From Cubamyces lactineus (taxonomy: Eukaryota > Basidiomycota > Agaricomycetes > Polyporales > Polyporaceae), in NCBI GenBank assembly GCA_022376465.1, contig JACDTU010000004.1, positions 1,860,001 to 1,924,000 of the forward strand: 64,000 nucleotides of DNA, read 5' to 3'. A program made the translations under genes and the position numbers. The first letter of the stretch is position 1. Each line of letters starts with the position of its first letter. The notes under the pieces were generated by a model that saw only the letters and a program-made list of their open reading frames with translations, did not search any database and had not been told where the DNA came from. This document shows positions 22,355 to 34,765 of the stretch, in pieces.

Positions 22355-23418
22355 TCATTGCAAATTGACGAATAGACCGCCATCCACGAGCACTTGAGCG
22401 CCTGTCACATACTTGGCAAGGTCGCTGGCCAGAAATACCACTGGACCTGCTATATCGTCCGGTGCTGCGCGAAAGGGTACATACAGGTCAGCTTGCGAGC
22501 TGGACAACATGCGGAAATAGCCCATACCACCCAGCCGCCCTAACGCCGTACGCTTGATCATGCCCTCCCGTTTGGTAGTATCGGAGAGGTCTTCCTTGTT
22601 AATGTCCGTCTCAATGGTGCCAGGCAGCACAGCGTTCGCACGGATATTATACTTCCCGAGGGCGACTGCGCAACTCTGCATGAGCGAGAGGATGCCGGCT
22701 TTCGTTGGGGTATAATGACTGTGCGCAGTGCGGAGATGAGTGCTGCAGAGGCTTTGCCTCGCGGATAGCTCACCATTGATACTCTCCACCGACTAGTGCC
22801 GAGATTGAAGAAATGCCAATGATCGAACCGCCCTGTGGTACCTGGTTCTTCATTTGGTTTGCAACGGCTGTTTAACACACGGGTGAGTAGCAGTTTAGTG
22901 CTGGAACACACGTGCTGACCTTGCGTAATGAAGAACGAGCCATCGAGGTTCACTTGACGCGTGCGCTCCCATGTCTCCGGCGGCATGGTGAGGAAGTCCG
23001 CGAAGGGACAGATCCCCGCATTGCTCACGAGTACGTCTGCAATGCAAGAGCATCAATGGACGATTCACTGTCAATGCGGCCAAACGTACCTATGCGTTGG
23101 AAGGCCTTGACGCCCTCTTCAACAATCTGGTGCGATGTCTTTGAGAATCTGCCCAAGTTGACCAGTACGTCGAGATCATACCTTCAGGGACGTTTCTCGT
23201 TGGGCAATGTCTCCTGGCACTGCGACGACCTTCGCATGTGGGTACGTTGTTTCTATCTGCTCCTTTAGAGACAGAATCTCTTTTTCGGTCGCCTCGTCCC
23301 CGAGGTAATGGAGGACAAGCCCCGCTGCGCCGTGCTTGGCACACTCCAACGCACACGCGCGTCCGATACCGCGTGAAGCGCCCGTGATGCAGACGACCTT
23401 GTTGGGCAGCAGCGACAT
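22355..23418 (-). CDS. LRA1: Short-chain dehydrogenase, L-rhamnose-1-dehydrogenase-like
   Basis: Reading the minus strand, exons join into a classical SDR of about 265 residues. TGASRGIG (residues 12-19) is the cofactor loop, followed by VSNAG, GGSIIGISSISALVGG, and YTPTK for the Tyr/Lys pair. The end reads GAQVLVDGGLFVNLQ. The block from GGSIIGISS through the C-terminus is very like yeast L-rhamnose-1-dehydrogenase (LRA1), which makes L-rhamnono-1,4-lactone with NAD(P)+. The other LRA genes (lactonase, dehydratase, aldolase) are not in this window, so the sugar substrate is an inference from similarity. Introns lie near 23160, 23060, 22900, 22745 and 22480. It is divergent from the reductoisomerase-like gene. 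Confidence 0.85.
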
Positions 23419-23807
23419 GTTCCGTCAGAGCAAGTTGAAGGAATCGTCACCGTGGCGGCCGCCCGGGATGCGCGAGCCTCGCCTTTTGTACCCTCATCCG
23501 CATTATCGTTGATCAGGCTCGGTGACGCGCACACACAGTGGTAGGTTCAGGCCGTTTGCAGACACATGCGGACCGCCGGTGCCGATGGGTCGGTGTCACA
23601 GGGACATCGCACGGTGTCCCGACTCGCGGGTACTCTGATATCCTCAAGTCATAGGGACAATGTCTGGCACGAATTGAGGCTACACGGGAGGTCCGAAGGG
23701 GACCATATCGGCCGGGCTAGAATGAAGAAGCGCGAAGCTGCGTCTATATAAGACAGGGTTTGTTGGAGGCGATAGAGCATCATCATCTGTTTGCTACACT
23801 CGACGCG
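23419..23807. promoter_or_regulatory. Divergent promoter between SDR and KARI-like gene
   Basis: 389 nt separate two divergent starts. TATATA at 23745-23750 lies 58 nt before the plus-strand ATG. No TATA of similar quality faces the SDR gene. A shared upstream control region is possible. Confidence 0.5.
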
Positions 23808-25293
23808 ATGCCTTCTGCAAAGATGTATGTCATGATATTTGGGAGGTTGTTGCATATCTAACACCAGAATCTAGCTACTACGACGCTGACGCGAACCTGG
23901 ACGTCCTCAAGGACAAGACTATCGTCTTCCTTGGGTAGGTCGATCTTTTACGTTTGGGCGAGATGTTGTAGGTTCTCATATCTGGCACTAGCTTCGGTAA
24001 CCAGGGTGCTGCTCAAGCACAGAACCTGCGGGATACCGGCATTCCCAACGATAAGATCATCATTGCGAACCGGCCCGACCACTACGCCGAGGACGCGAAA
24101 TCGAAAGGCTTCAATGTAGAGCACGACTTCGCGAAGGCTGCTAAAGCAGCAGACGGTCAGTCCAGCCTCAGACGCCCTGCCATGTACGAGGCTGCGACTG
24201 ATGCACTGTTTCGACAGTCATCTTCCTCTTGATCCCTGACCAGGTGCAGCCTCGCGTATTCAACAATGAGATTGCTCCCAACCTCAAGGACAACGCTGCG
24301 GTGGTCGTCGCGAGCGGCTACAACGTCTTCTACAAGCTGCTCAACTTCAAGCCTTCTCAAGACGTCGTTATGGTTGCGCCTCGGTATGTCTCCTCCGTTT
24401 GCCCAGAAACCCACTTCCTCGAGACTTACAATTGCTGCCCAGTATGATTGGCTCCTCTGTCCGGAGCCTCTACACGAAGGGTAAAGGTTTCCCTTGCTTT
24501 GTTTCGGTCGAGCAGGACGGCACGGGCAAGGCATTGGAGATCGCGCTTGCATTGTCCCGAGCGATCGGGGCTACGAAAGCTGGTGCGATTGCATCTTCAG
24601 CAAGGGAAGAGACGGCCATGGACCTCTTCGCCGAGCAAGCGCTCTGGCCAAACATCATTATGCTCTTCAGGTACAAACATTTGCGCCATACATCGCAACG
24701 ACTGTTCCTGACACATACGACGCACAGGGAGGCATTCAGCGTCCTCAAGGAGGCTGGTTGCTCGGACGAAGCGCTTTGCTACGAGATGTACGTCTTCGGA
24801 ACTTGACTATGTTCCTCAGTCCACTGGGCTGATTGTCGATATGCAGGTGGATGTCTAAGGAGCCAGCGGAGATCTTCGAACGTGCAGCGGAAGATGGTTT
24901 CATCCAGCAGGTATGTATGTCTTCGTGTTCCGATGGTCAAGCAATGTATCTAAATGCCCTGTCTCGCAGCTTAAGCACCACTCGACTGTGTCCCAATATG
25001 GCCAACTCAGCGGAGCTTTGGCTCTGGATGGAACTGCGACCAGGGAACACTTCAAGAACATCTTGTACAACCAGGTTGGTCAGAGAAGAGGCGTGTCAGT
25101 ACACGGGGCGCTGAACTCAACGCGTTTCTAGGTGCTGAATGGAAAGTTCTGCCAAGAGTTCAGCAAGATCGAAGATGACCTGGAGAAAGAGGGCGACGCG
25201 AACCCGCTCAATGTGCTTTACCAGAAATCGGAGGCGTCCGAGCTCGGTCAAGCCGAGAAGCGGGTTCGGGCTAGGCTTGCAGGCCTGTTGTAG
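23808..25293 (+). CDS. Ketol-acid reductoisomerase-like protein (ilvC family)
   Basis: Spliced product of about 341 residues. The N-terminal Rossmann domain has VFLGFGNQGAAQAQNLRD (residues 23-40) and IIIANRPDHY, then LLIPDQVQPRVFNNEIAPNLKD, a close match to the IlvN domain. The C-terminal domain keeps the metal ligands in DLFAEQ (Asp196, Glu200) and CYEM (Glu231), and HSTVSQYG matches the substrate Ser region. The position normally held by His in AHGFNIHY reads ASGYNVFY, so the conserved His is Ser113. There is no mitochondrial presequence, unlike fungal Ilv5. Members of this family convert acetohydroxy acids to dihydroxy acids with NADPH and Mg2+; activity here is uncertain. It is divergent from the LRA1-like gene. 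Confidence 0.85.
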
Positions 25294-25596
25294 ATGATAT
25301 GTGCACGTTAGATTTCGTAGACGCTGTCTAGTTCAATACCCGCACGTAGTCAATGTGGAATGTATTTGTATTTTGTTTGTGTTGAGGATGCACGAAGATC
25401 CCATTCCCTACCGTATATAAGCTTGACTCATCGGCGGAGAGGCTGTAGAGCGTGACCATGGTAGTGTCACATTGTGACAAGACTGGATGGGAGTCTGTCG
25501 AGCGCTGTACTCGGGTTTGCACCGACCACTCACTGCGGCCACTGTCCTCCGAACAGAGCTGCCTGCCCTACACATCCCACTTGCAGAACCAGCATC
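25294..25596. promoter_or_regulatory. Intergenic with TATA box at 25414
   Basis: TATATAA at 25414-25420 is 177-183 nt upstream of the splicing-factor ATG. No other feature is seen in this 303-nt gap. Confidence 0.5.
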
Positions 25597-27973
25597 ATGT
25601 CGTCGCCCAACGGCAAATTAGACAGGATGGAAGTGGAGAGAGAGAGGTCCCCAGACAGACGTTCAAAATCGTGAGCTTTTTCGTCGCGTTCATGACGCTC
25701 TCACTGGACTTCAGTTACAGGTCTCGCAACCACTCAACCGAGACTCACCGTACTCGACGTTCCCACCGTTCGCCTTCTCGCGAGCGTCCGAGGGATAAGG
25801 ACAGGGAAAGGCGCCACAGGGATCACGACGACTATGAGGACAGGCGCAGGCGGAGTCGCAGCAGGGACAAGCGGGAGAGATCCCGCGAACGGTCTCACAG
25901 AGCCAGGGATTATGACCGTGACAGGGAACGGGAGCGTCGCAAGGACCGCGACGGCCGTAGTGACAGGGACAGGGCCGAAAGTCGCCATAGCCACCGCGAC
26001 CGCGAGAGGGAAAGGGAGAGAGACAGGGATCGCGACCGCGATGACAGAGACTACCGCGACCGTCGCAGAAAGCGCGGGGAAGACGGCGAGGATGGACACG
26101 AGAGTCGTGACCCTGCAGAACGAGCGAAGAGGAAGCGGTCAGACGAAGGTCCCGAGGTGTCCTCTCTCCCTGCCCCACCTGCCTCTGCTGGTTTGCCTGC
26201 ACCACCGCCGCCCTTGACTGATAGCCCGCGTCGCCACAGAACCCATTCTCGTGAGCCCGACCGTCGTTACGATGACAGGCCAAGGCGTTCTCGCGACCCT
26301 CGAGATGATGTAGACCATCCTCGCCATCGCCGAGAGAGAGAGCGCAGCCGTCCGCTGTCGCCTCCGCCTAAGAAGTAGGTGCCTTGTGTACGTGTTATAT
26401 GCCAACACTGATCTCGTTGTATAGGCGTCCCTCGCCCTCGTACGATCTCCAAGACGACCCCATGAACGAGGAGCCCAGCCCGGATGATTCCGAAGCTCGC
26501 TCCGTATTCGTCTCACAGCTTGCTGCCCGGCTTACCGCGCGTGACTTGGGCTATTTCTTCGAAGACAAACTCGGAGAAGGTTCTGTTTTGGATTCTCGTA
26601 TCGTTACAGACAGGATCTCGCGACGTTCGAAAGGGTGAGTAGTCTATCGTCCCTATAGAATTCAACGCTAAAATCATTGTTATAGCATTGGCTACGTAGA
26701 GTTCCGGTCCATTGAACTAGTTGATAGGGCTATTGCTCTAAGCGGAACAGTGGTCATGGGTCTTCCTATCCAAATCCAGCATACCGAAGCGGAAAGGAAT
26801 AGGCTTCATCCGGGTGATGGGTAAGACGTTCTCCATAGTGCTATTGTGTAAAGCTGACACCTTGCAGCAACTTGAACCTGCCTCCTGGTGTGAGCGCAGC
26901 TCACGGTGGCATGCAGTAAGTCTGTCTCGCGCTATGGTATGAATCATGGATATTGATCTGAGATGATTTCCAGGCTCTATGTTGGATCTCTTCACTTCAA
27001 CCTCACGGAGTCGGACATCAAACAGGTTTTCGAGCCATTTGGTGAACTTGAATTTGTCGATTTGCATCGTGATCCAATGACCGGCCGCAGCAAGGGTTAT
27101 GCGTTTGTACAGTGAGTACCAATGCTGGCATAGGTGGCTGCGTGATTGTTCATCTATGCTGTGTAGGTATAAACGAGCTGAAGATGCCAAAATGGCCCTC
27201 GAACAGATGGACGGTTTTGAGCTGGCTGGAAGAACCGTAAGTATGGTTTCTGGTTGTACGAGCTGCTGATATGTACGAGACTGGTTAGCTTCGCGTCAAC
27301 ACGGTACACGAGAAGGGATCTACCAGATACACTCAACAAGACTCTCTTGATGAAGCAGGCGGTACGTTTTTTGTACGCGATGGTGATCACGATGTTCTAA
27401 CAGCGCGATTCACCCCAGGTGGTAACTTGAATGCAGCCTCTCGCCAAGCGCTGATGCAGAAACTTGCTAGGATTGATACTCCTCCCTTGAAGCTTGAGCC
27501 AGTGTAAGTCGTGAAGTCATTCATGTCGGGCCGTTCCTGACAGGTTGTTTGGCTACAGTCAACGCCCGAACATACCTCAGACGATGCAGTCTCGGTCCGT
27601 GCTCATGAAGAACATGTTTAATCCTGAGGAGTATGTTATCAGTATCTGTGGTTCGAGGCATCCACTTACGATAATCATAGGGAAACCGAGCGTGACTGGG
27701 ATAAGGACCTAGCTGACGACGTTAAGGGCGAATGTGAAGCCAAATATGGGCGAGTGCTAGCCATCAAAGTGGAGAAGGAGTCTCAGGTATGTAGTCCTAC
27801 TTATGCTTTGTTATGATTTGTACTAATCCCCATGCAAGGGCGAGATCTACGTCCAGTTCGAGACCGTGGACGCGGCCAAGAATGCCATCGAAGGTTTGAA
27901 CGGTCGCTGGTTCGGCGGTCGCCAAATCTCTGCTGCGTTCATATCAGACGCAATCATGCAGGCTCACCGCTGA
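25597..27973 (+). CDS. rsd1: RBM39/Rsd1-like splicing factor (CC1 family)
   Basis: The protein begins MSSPNGKLDRMEVERERS, then has a ~230-residue region of Arg/Asp, Arg/Glu and Arg/Ser repeats (25735-26370). Three RNA-recognition modules follow: RRM1 (SVFVSQLAARLTARDL, with KGIGYVEF), RRM2 (LYVGSLHFNLTESDIKQVFEPFG, with SKGYAFVQY), and a C-terminal UHM-type domain (VLMKNMFNPEEE to GEIYVQFETVDAAKNAIEGLNGRWFGGRQISA), whose RWF is the UHM RxF signature. This order matches human RBM39 and S. pombe Rsd1, nuclear factors that contact U2AF and U2 snRNP. At least ten small introns interrupt the RRM part. Exon 1 ends at 25672 and resumes at TTACAGG. Confidence 0.95.
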
Positions 27974-28704
27974 AGCCTGCAACAACCGTTCTGACCACGG
28001 GCTCAGAGTCACAGGAAACATGTTGTATTTTCATGCTGCTGAACTTTCATGCGGTGTTGTTTCTCAAAGTCTTATTATGCTACGCAGATTCGAATATGGT
28101 CTTCTCCCAGGTCGCATACGAACAGTATAGGCAGGTTTATTGCTGACGATTCGAGCGTCATGACCCTTCCTTCTCTCAATACGTTTCTGCAATAGATATA
28201 TCGTGACCCTCGCTCGCTGCGCCACCAAAACCCGTGAGTACGGCATTGATGGCATTCTAACGTATGAGATACTCCAGGGCCGCCGTATGTGCCTTCGTAT
28301 GACAAACAGTGCCGCCCCACCATGCGACCGTGAGCATATAGCTCAGGAGAAATTAGGTGATACTCCAGCTTCATCAATCATTTCCGACGTGACGCCTGAG
28401 TGCTTGCGCAGGACGGCACCTCTCCTAAAGCAGGGAACGTTCAACAATCGCTCCTTTCTCGACGTATACGAACGGGAGTTGCGGCCATCATTAGGGCTTG
28501 CGGCCCCGAGATTGCATTGTCGCATGCCGGACTTACGAGGGACAAATGTATCATGCGATTTCAATCATTGCTGGGCATGCATGCGATGTCGCATACATTG
28601 ACGTTTCGGCACTATTCACTGACGATCCATCCCTTTGCCAGTATATATATCCTCATATTCTACAACAAATGTCCGTCATGTCTACGCTGCATCGGGCATG
28701 ACCG
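27974..28704. other. Convergent intergenic region, no gene seen
   Basis: 731 nt between the stop of the splicing factor and the stop of the esterase. Several short frames exist on both strands but none has a recognisable domain or consistent splicing. Confidence 0.55.
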
Positions 28705-30008
28705 TCACGCAGTACCAAATGTCTTGGCCAACGCCGTACCGGCGTCGGCGACAAGCTGCTTCCCAATCTCGAGCGCGCTGTAGAATGTGTCAGCACCGAA
28801 CTCGAAACGCAAGATATACATTAATGTTCTTACCCTGTAGTATCAGACAGCGACAGGCAGCATAGTGAGCTCAGCGAACGTCTGGACCCCTATCACGAAG
28901 TCACCTACCATCCATAGCCATGATAGGGTGAGGAGCACCCTTGTACACCTTGACTTCGGCTGGGACGCCAGCTTGTTTGAGCTTCTCGCCGTAGGCAATA
29001 CCTTCATCTCTCAAAATATCCAGCTCAGCAACCGCGATCCAGGCGGGCGGTGCTTTCTTGAACGACTCCTCTGGCGCGAAAATGGGTGAGTTATCCCATT
29101 TGGTCCAGTCCTCCTTGTTCGGAGAGTAGTTGTTGCGGAACCACAGCATCTTCGCAGGCACAAGAGCGACGGTGTTAGCGTTCTCCTTCCACGAGAGATA
29201 GCGGCCGTCCTCAGTCGATGCTGTGTTGTCCACGACAGGAACGACCAGGAGCTGGAAAACGAGCGGGATGGGTGGCTCCAACGCGGCGGCCTTGTGCGTA
29301 ATGATCGCCGCTAGATTACCGCCACTGTTGGCTGGTGAGCGGCCCTCTCTCACTGTTAAGCTAGTCGACGGGCTAACCTGGACGAACCGCCTACAGCGAT
29401 GCGAGCCGGATTGACACCAAGCTCCGTCTTACCCTGACTGTATACCCATTGGAGTGCCTCAACCGCGTCCTCGACCGCGGCAGGGTACGGGTTCTCTGGC
29501 CCAAGGCGGTAATCGACAGATACAACGACGCATCGGGCCCCTATACGTCAGTCAGCTTAAAGTAACCCCGTCCTCTTGAACACAGACGTCGAGTGGCTCA
29601 CGGTTGCACGTATTCGTGGAGAAGGCGTTCTCCGTGTTGATAGTGCCGAGTGTCCATCCACCTAGGTACGAAGAGACAATTATCAGCGCGCTAATCTCGA
29701 ACAGGGCGTAGGCCTCAATCACCTCCATGGAAGAATATGAACACCGGCCAGCCATCTGCTGGTGGTTCACCTTCGGGGGTGAACACACGTACCGAGCACT
29801 TGCTGAGGCTGTAATCCTTGGTGCTGCCGACTTTCAGTGGCTCGGAACCTCCGAGGACAGCAGGTGTGTTGCGGATTGAGGGATCCCAAGGCAGCTCGTG
29901 GACCGGCACAGAGTGGGCTAGGTGTTTGTTATGGAACGCGGCATACTCGTCGAGGAGTTTGCCCGCGATGTCCGGATGAATAGGCTGGTAGATCTTGGGT
30001 TGGGCCAT
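28705..30008 (-). CDS. HSL-type alpha/beta hydrolase (esterase/lipase)
   Basis: The minus-strand product is about 345 residues. After [14 protein letters not shown], the oxyanion motif FFHGGGWTLG is formed across the intron near 29690-29735. [31 protein letters not shown] is typical of hormone-sensitive-lipase-like enzymes. The nucleophile elbow [11 protein letters not shown] (GxSxG) is also split by an intron near 29320-29375. LDILRDEG carries the catalytic Asp and [10 protein letters not shown] the catalytic His. The last exon reads [24 protein letters not shown]. No signal peptide is present, so an intracellular esterase acting on short acyl or acetyl esters is likely. A TATA box (30051-30057) is about 45 nt upstream. 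Confidence 0.92.
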
Positions 30009-30387
30009 GGTGGAATGGTTTCGGCACTTGCATCGAGAGCATATGCAGGATTATATAGTGTTCCTGGCGCGCGATAAGCATGACCTGCCGGCTACGAGGA
30101 CGACCATGGTTCCTGGTCATGCTCATGGTCGTTCGGCGAGTAGCGAGCGGGAGACGGTCCGCAACACAGCGAACCTCGAAATTGAATGACTGCTTGTTTC
30201 ACGCGGTACACATGCACGGGCGCTTCGATCAAGATCAATCGGAATCCGATAACTTCATAACGGGACGCTAGCCTTGCCCGCACTCGCGCAGGCTCTCGAC
30301 TCGCTTTCGCGCTCTCTCCGTTCCCCCCGCTCTCCTCATCCACTCTTGTACAAGTACTAGGCTATACCTTTCTCATCGTAACCCACC
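30009..30387. promoter_or_regulatory. Divergent promoter, esterase / D-serine dehydratase
   Basis: 379 nt between divergent starts. TTATATA at 30051-30057 is a minus-strand TATA box for the esterase. A pyrimidine-rich tract (30290-30345) precedes the dehydratase ATG. Confidence 0.5.
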
Positions 30388-31952
30388 ATGAGCGCGGAAG
30401 AACACCCTCCATCCAACCCGCTTATTCCGAAGCAGTCGCGCACCCCGTACCATATCAGTGGCAAGCCCGAAAAGCAGGACTTGGTCGATGAGTACAAGGG
30501 CAAGAACCTCGATGCGCTCAGGACGCCCGCGCTCATCATCGACCGTGCGGTATTTGCGCGTAACTGCGCCAAGATGCACGAGCACGCGAAGGCCGTGGGC
30601 GCCCGCTTCCGTGCGCACGTCAAGTCGCACAAGGTGAGCACACGCCTGGGACGCGTCTTCCCAACTATGGCTTACAAGCGAAAAGACACCAGAGGGAACG
30701 CGGCTCCAGCTGCTCTCCAATGCCGATGAGACGCACTCTATCGTCGTGTCGACCGTGATGGAGGTCTGTGAAGTCTTCCGTGCAGGCTTGATGGCGGACG
30801 GCACCGTCAAAGACGTACGTCGCGTTCTCATATATATCTTGAACACTGCGCTCATCTACCGTAGGTTCTGTACGGCCTCCCCATGGCGCCCAACAAGATA
30901 GCAGATCTCTCTGCACTGACGGACGAACTGTCGGCAGTAGGCGCCTCAATGCGGATCCTCATAGATCACCCGGATCAGGTCAAGGTCATTGAGGCCTGGG
31001 AATCTACCAAGGCAAACCACAGAAGATGGTCCGTCTTCGTCAAGGTCGACTGTGGATCCCAGTACGTATAGATCGGTAGCTGGCGCCAGTATGCACTGAA
31101 CAAATCCGCAGCAGACGAGCAGGGCTGAAACCGGACACTCCAGCATTCGCGCACCTCCTCTCGGCGGTTCTGTCGTCGCCTTCCATTGCTCTGTACGGGT
31201 TTTACACCCATGCGGGGCACTCGTACGCCTCAACATCGTTCGCTGAGGCGGCAGACTTCCTCCTGGACGAAGTTACCGCAGTGAACGATGCAGCTACCCT
31301 GGCGCTATCAATGATTGCGAAGTCCCCTGGCATGCATCACCCTCGGGAGCCGTTCGTGCTGTCTGTTGGGGCCACGCCCACAGCTCATGCAGCTACGGAG
31401 TCGCTGAAGGCCCGAGTCGAGTCTGGTCTCAACGGTGTTCTAGAGTTGCACGCAGGTAAGTTGCAAATAATCATAATTGAACCTGGAAAATAACGTCGAT
31501 TCTCAGGAAACTATCCCCTGCTCGACCTCCAGCAACTCAACACCGGTCTGATCACACACCGCGATATTGCACAGAGAGTGCTTGCCACCGTCATCTCTTA
31601 CTACCCCGGTCGCGGCGAGGACGGCTCCGACGAGGCTATGTGTGACGCTGGCGCGCTCGCCATGAGCAAGGACACTGGCCCGCGTGCAGGCTACGGCGAC
31701 ATCATCGGCAAGCCCTGGCGGCTGAGCCGGGTCGCGCAAGAGCACGGCATCTTGACCATGATGTCGCCCGCGTCGTTCGAGCTCGGGCCTCTGCAGGGAG
31801 ACGGTGCCCTCAAGCTCGGCGACATGGTGCAGATCGTCGGCCAACACGCATGCTTGACGTTGGCCGGATACCCCTGGTACTACGTCGTCGACTCGGACGT
31901 GAGCGACGGCAATGTGGTCGTCGACGTCTGGGTCCCGTGGAAAGGCTGGTGA
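30388..31952 (+). CDS. DSD1: D-serine dehydratase (Zn/PLP, DSD1 type)
   Basis: Five exons give about 425 residues. LRTPALIIDRAVFARNCAKM and RFRAHVKSHKTPEGTRLQL match the alanine-racemase-fold N-domain; Lys79 in HVKSHK is the expected PLP Schiff-base lysine. VFVKVDCGSQRAGLKPD, GFYTHAGHSY and SVGATPTAH follow. The C-terminal GQHACLTLAGYPWYYVVD contains the His-x-Cys zinc site seen in yeast Dsd1 and vertebrate D-serine dehydratases. The enzyme converts D-serine to pyruvate and ammonia, giving resistance to D-serine or its use as nitrogen source. Introns lie at 30634-30690, 30814-30865, 31062-31116 and 31457-31507. Confidence 0.95.
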
Positions 31953-32282
31953 ATATTCCCGGAGGATTGTGACTCGTCGTTCTTGGCAGGCAGGAAGCAT
32001 GCATGATCTCTTGTACAGTTACAGATGAACGTGTAGGAATAATTGGTCGTCGCTACTGGAAAGTACTTCACCTCTGAAAGCAGTCCGCTCAGCGCAATTA
32101 CGATACTGAGGGCCGGAGTATATAGGCGCCCATACTAACATGAGCGTCTATCGCACGTGGGAGTCGATCCGTCGGAGCCTGCCTCAGCCACAGTCGTCGA
32201 CCTCGCCCGCTGCGGCCGTGTTGACCAGCCCCGCCTCCTGAGCTCAAAGCTCATCATCCTTCTTACTCACGTCTTTGCTACA
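31953..32282. promoter_or_regulatory. Intergenic with TATA box at 32119
   Basis: TATATA at 32119-32124 lies about 160 nt before the Rab4 ATG. No other feature is seen. Confidence 0.5.
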
Positions 32283-33390
<1,108 letters not shown>

Positions 33391-34765
33391 GGGCGTTGCG
33401 CATGCAGAACGCCTCTCTTTAGATCGCTCTGCTTTGCACGTGAGCGTCCCCGTTGTTCCTTATGCCGCTCTTCTCATGCCTGCTCACAGTGGACGGCGGA
33501 TCCAATCGCGCTGTCGGGCGTCAGGACACCTGCCTTGTGGCACCCTTTTCTTCCCACTACCCCCGCCGATCGTCGTTGTCGCAGCATACCCCTTCCCAGC
33601 CTCCATACCTCTTTGCTCAGATCTCTCACTCCGCTTGAGAGTGTCACCGCACCACCGGCTCTTCATCTCAGGAGTAGACACGCTTGCACTGCCATTCCAT
33701 GGGACACACCTGGATATCTTGTAGTAATCATGTTTAATGTTTTGGCGGTCTATGTATCGGATCATCTGTAGTTTTACTTCATCCACATTGGTAGACTTGA
33801 CTCGGTTAGTGATGCTGATGTTCCCTGGGACAACAGGAGGCCGTGTGACTTTGCGCGCCTTTTCCAAGAAGATCGCCTCGCGCGTAAGTCCATATGCTGC
33901 ACTTCCTTTCTAAACGCCGCTCACGAGGAACAATCCCGCCTGATACGACGTCAGCCATCATATGGAGCATTGCCAATGTGTTTACAAGCTTCTGTCGCAG
34001 GTGCGAAGCCAACTCGTGGTCGTAAGCTAGATACTAACAGACTCTGAGTAGTCCAATTATAGGATGGCAGCACATGCAGGGCAAATGGGCGCCTGCCGGC
34101 CTAGCCAGTGGGATAGGCGTGTCGCCCGCCGCTTTGGGCCAAGATGCATGCGCAGCTTCAGTTTGGGAACGTACTCATGAGTGTCGACTACGTGGAAGCG
34201 TGATAAGCCGTGCGGAGGACCACATCCGCCCATGTCGTGATTCAGTCAACTGACAAGGTGAGAAGATCGGAAGTCGGGGCGCAACGACGTGCACACCCGT
34301 ACTACACTCGAGATTTACCCGATCCCACGTAACTCTTGCCGTGGACTACCGTGTCGTTCATATAAACCACCTCAATGTCATCTCTACAGGTCTTCCTGCG
34401 CCCCCTGCTCTCCTACCAGGTTGGATCGCTGCCCCTGGAGCAGTCGTCCTCAGGCACCATCTCTGTGGGACAAACCCCAAAATCGGCCACGGCCTAACGA
34501 GCGGAACGTAGGTATGTGTCTTGCCCGGTCAATGTGCGCCTGCTTCCACCTGTTCTGGCCACACCTCGACAATGCGTGGCGGCATGAGAGTGGCGATTGT
34601 TCGGGGCGCTCGCAGCTACAGAGGCCATAGCAGCTGCTATCTGTCGCTTCGAGCTCCTCCTAAGGCCCGTTCGAACTGTCGGCTGCTACGCGCTGGCACA
34701 GTGATTCCCCGCTCATCATAATGTCCCTGACATCCGTCCCTTCCCCTCTGTAGGTCCGGGACCTC
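33391..34765. other. Intergenic and probable 5' leader of the surface protein gene
   Basis: 1.38 kb without a supported gene. TATAAA at 34361-34366 is a candidate TATA box. A likely 5'-UTR intron runs from GTATGT at 34512 to the acceptor at 34753, 12 nt before the next ATG. The rest (33391-34300) shows nothing recognisable. Confidence 0.5.

Noticed and set aside
25711..26283. Long minus-strand frames of 121-190 codons
   Set aside because: They are antisense to the Arg/Asp repeat region of the Rsd1/RBM39-like gene.
33434..33867. Frames of 96 and 127 codons downstream of Rab4
   Set aside because: No family match, low-complexity composition and no consistent gene model.
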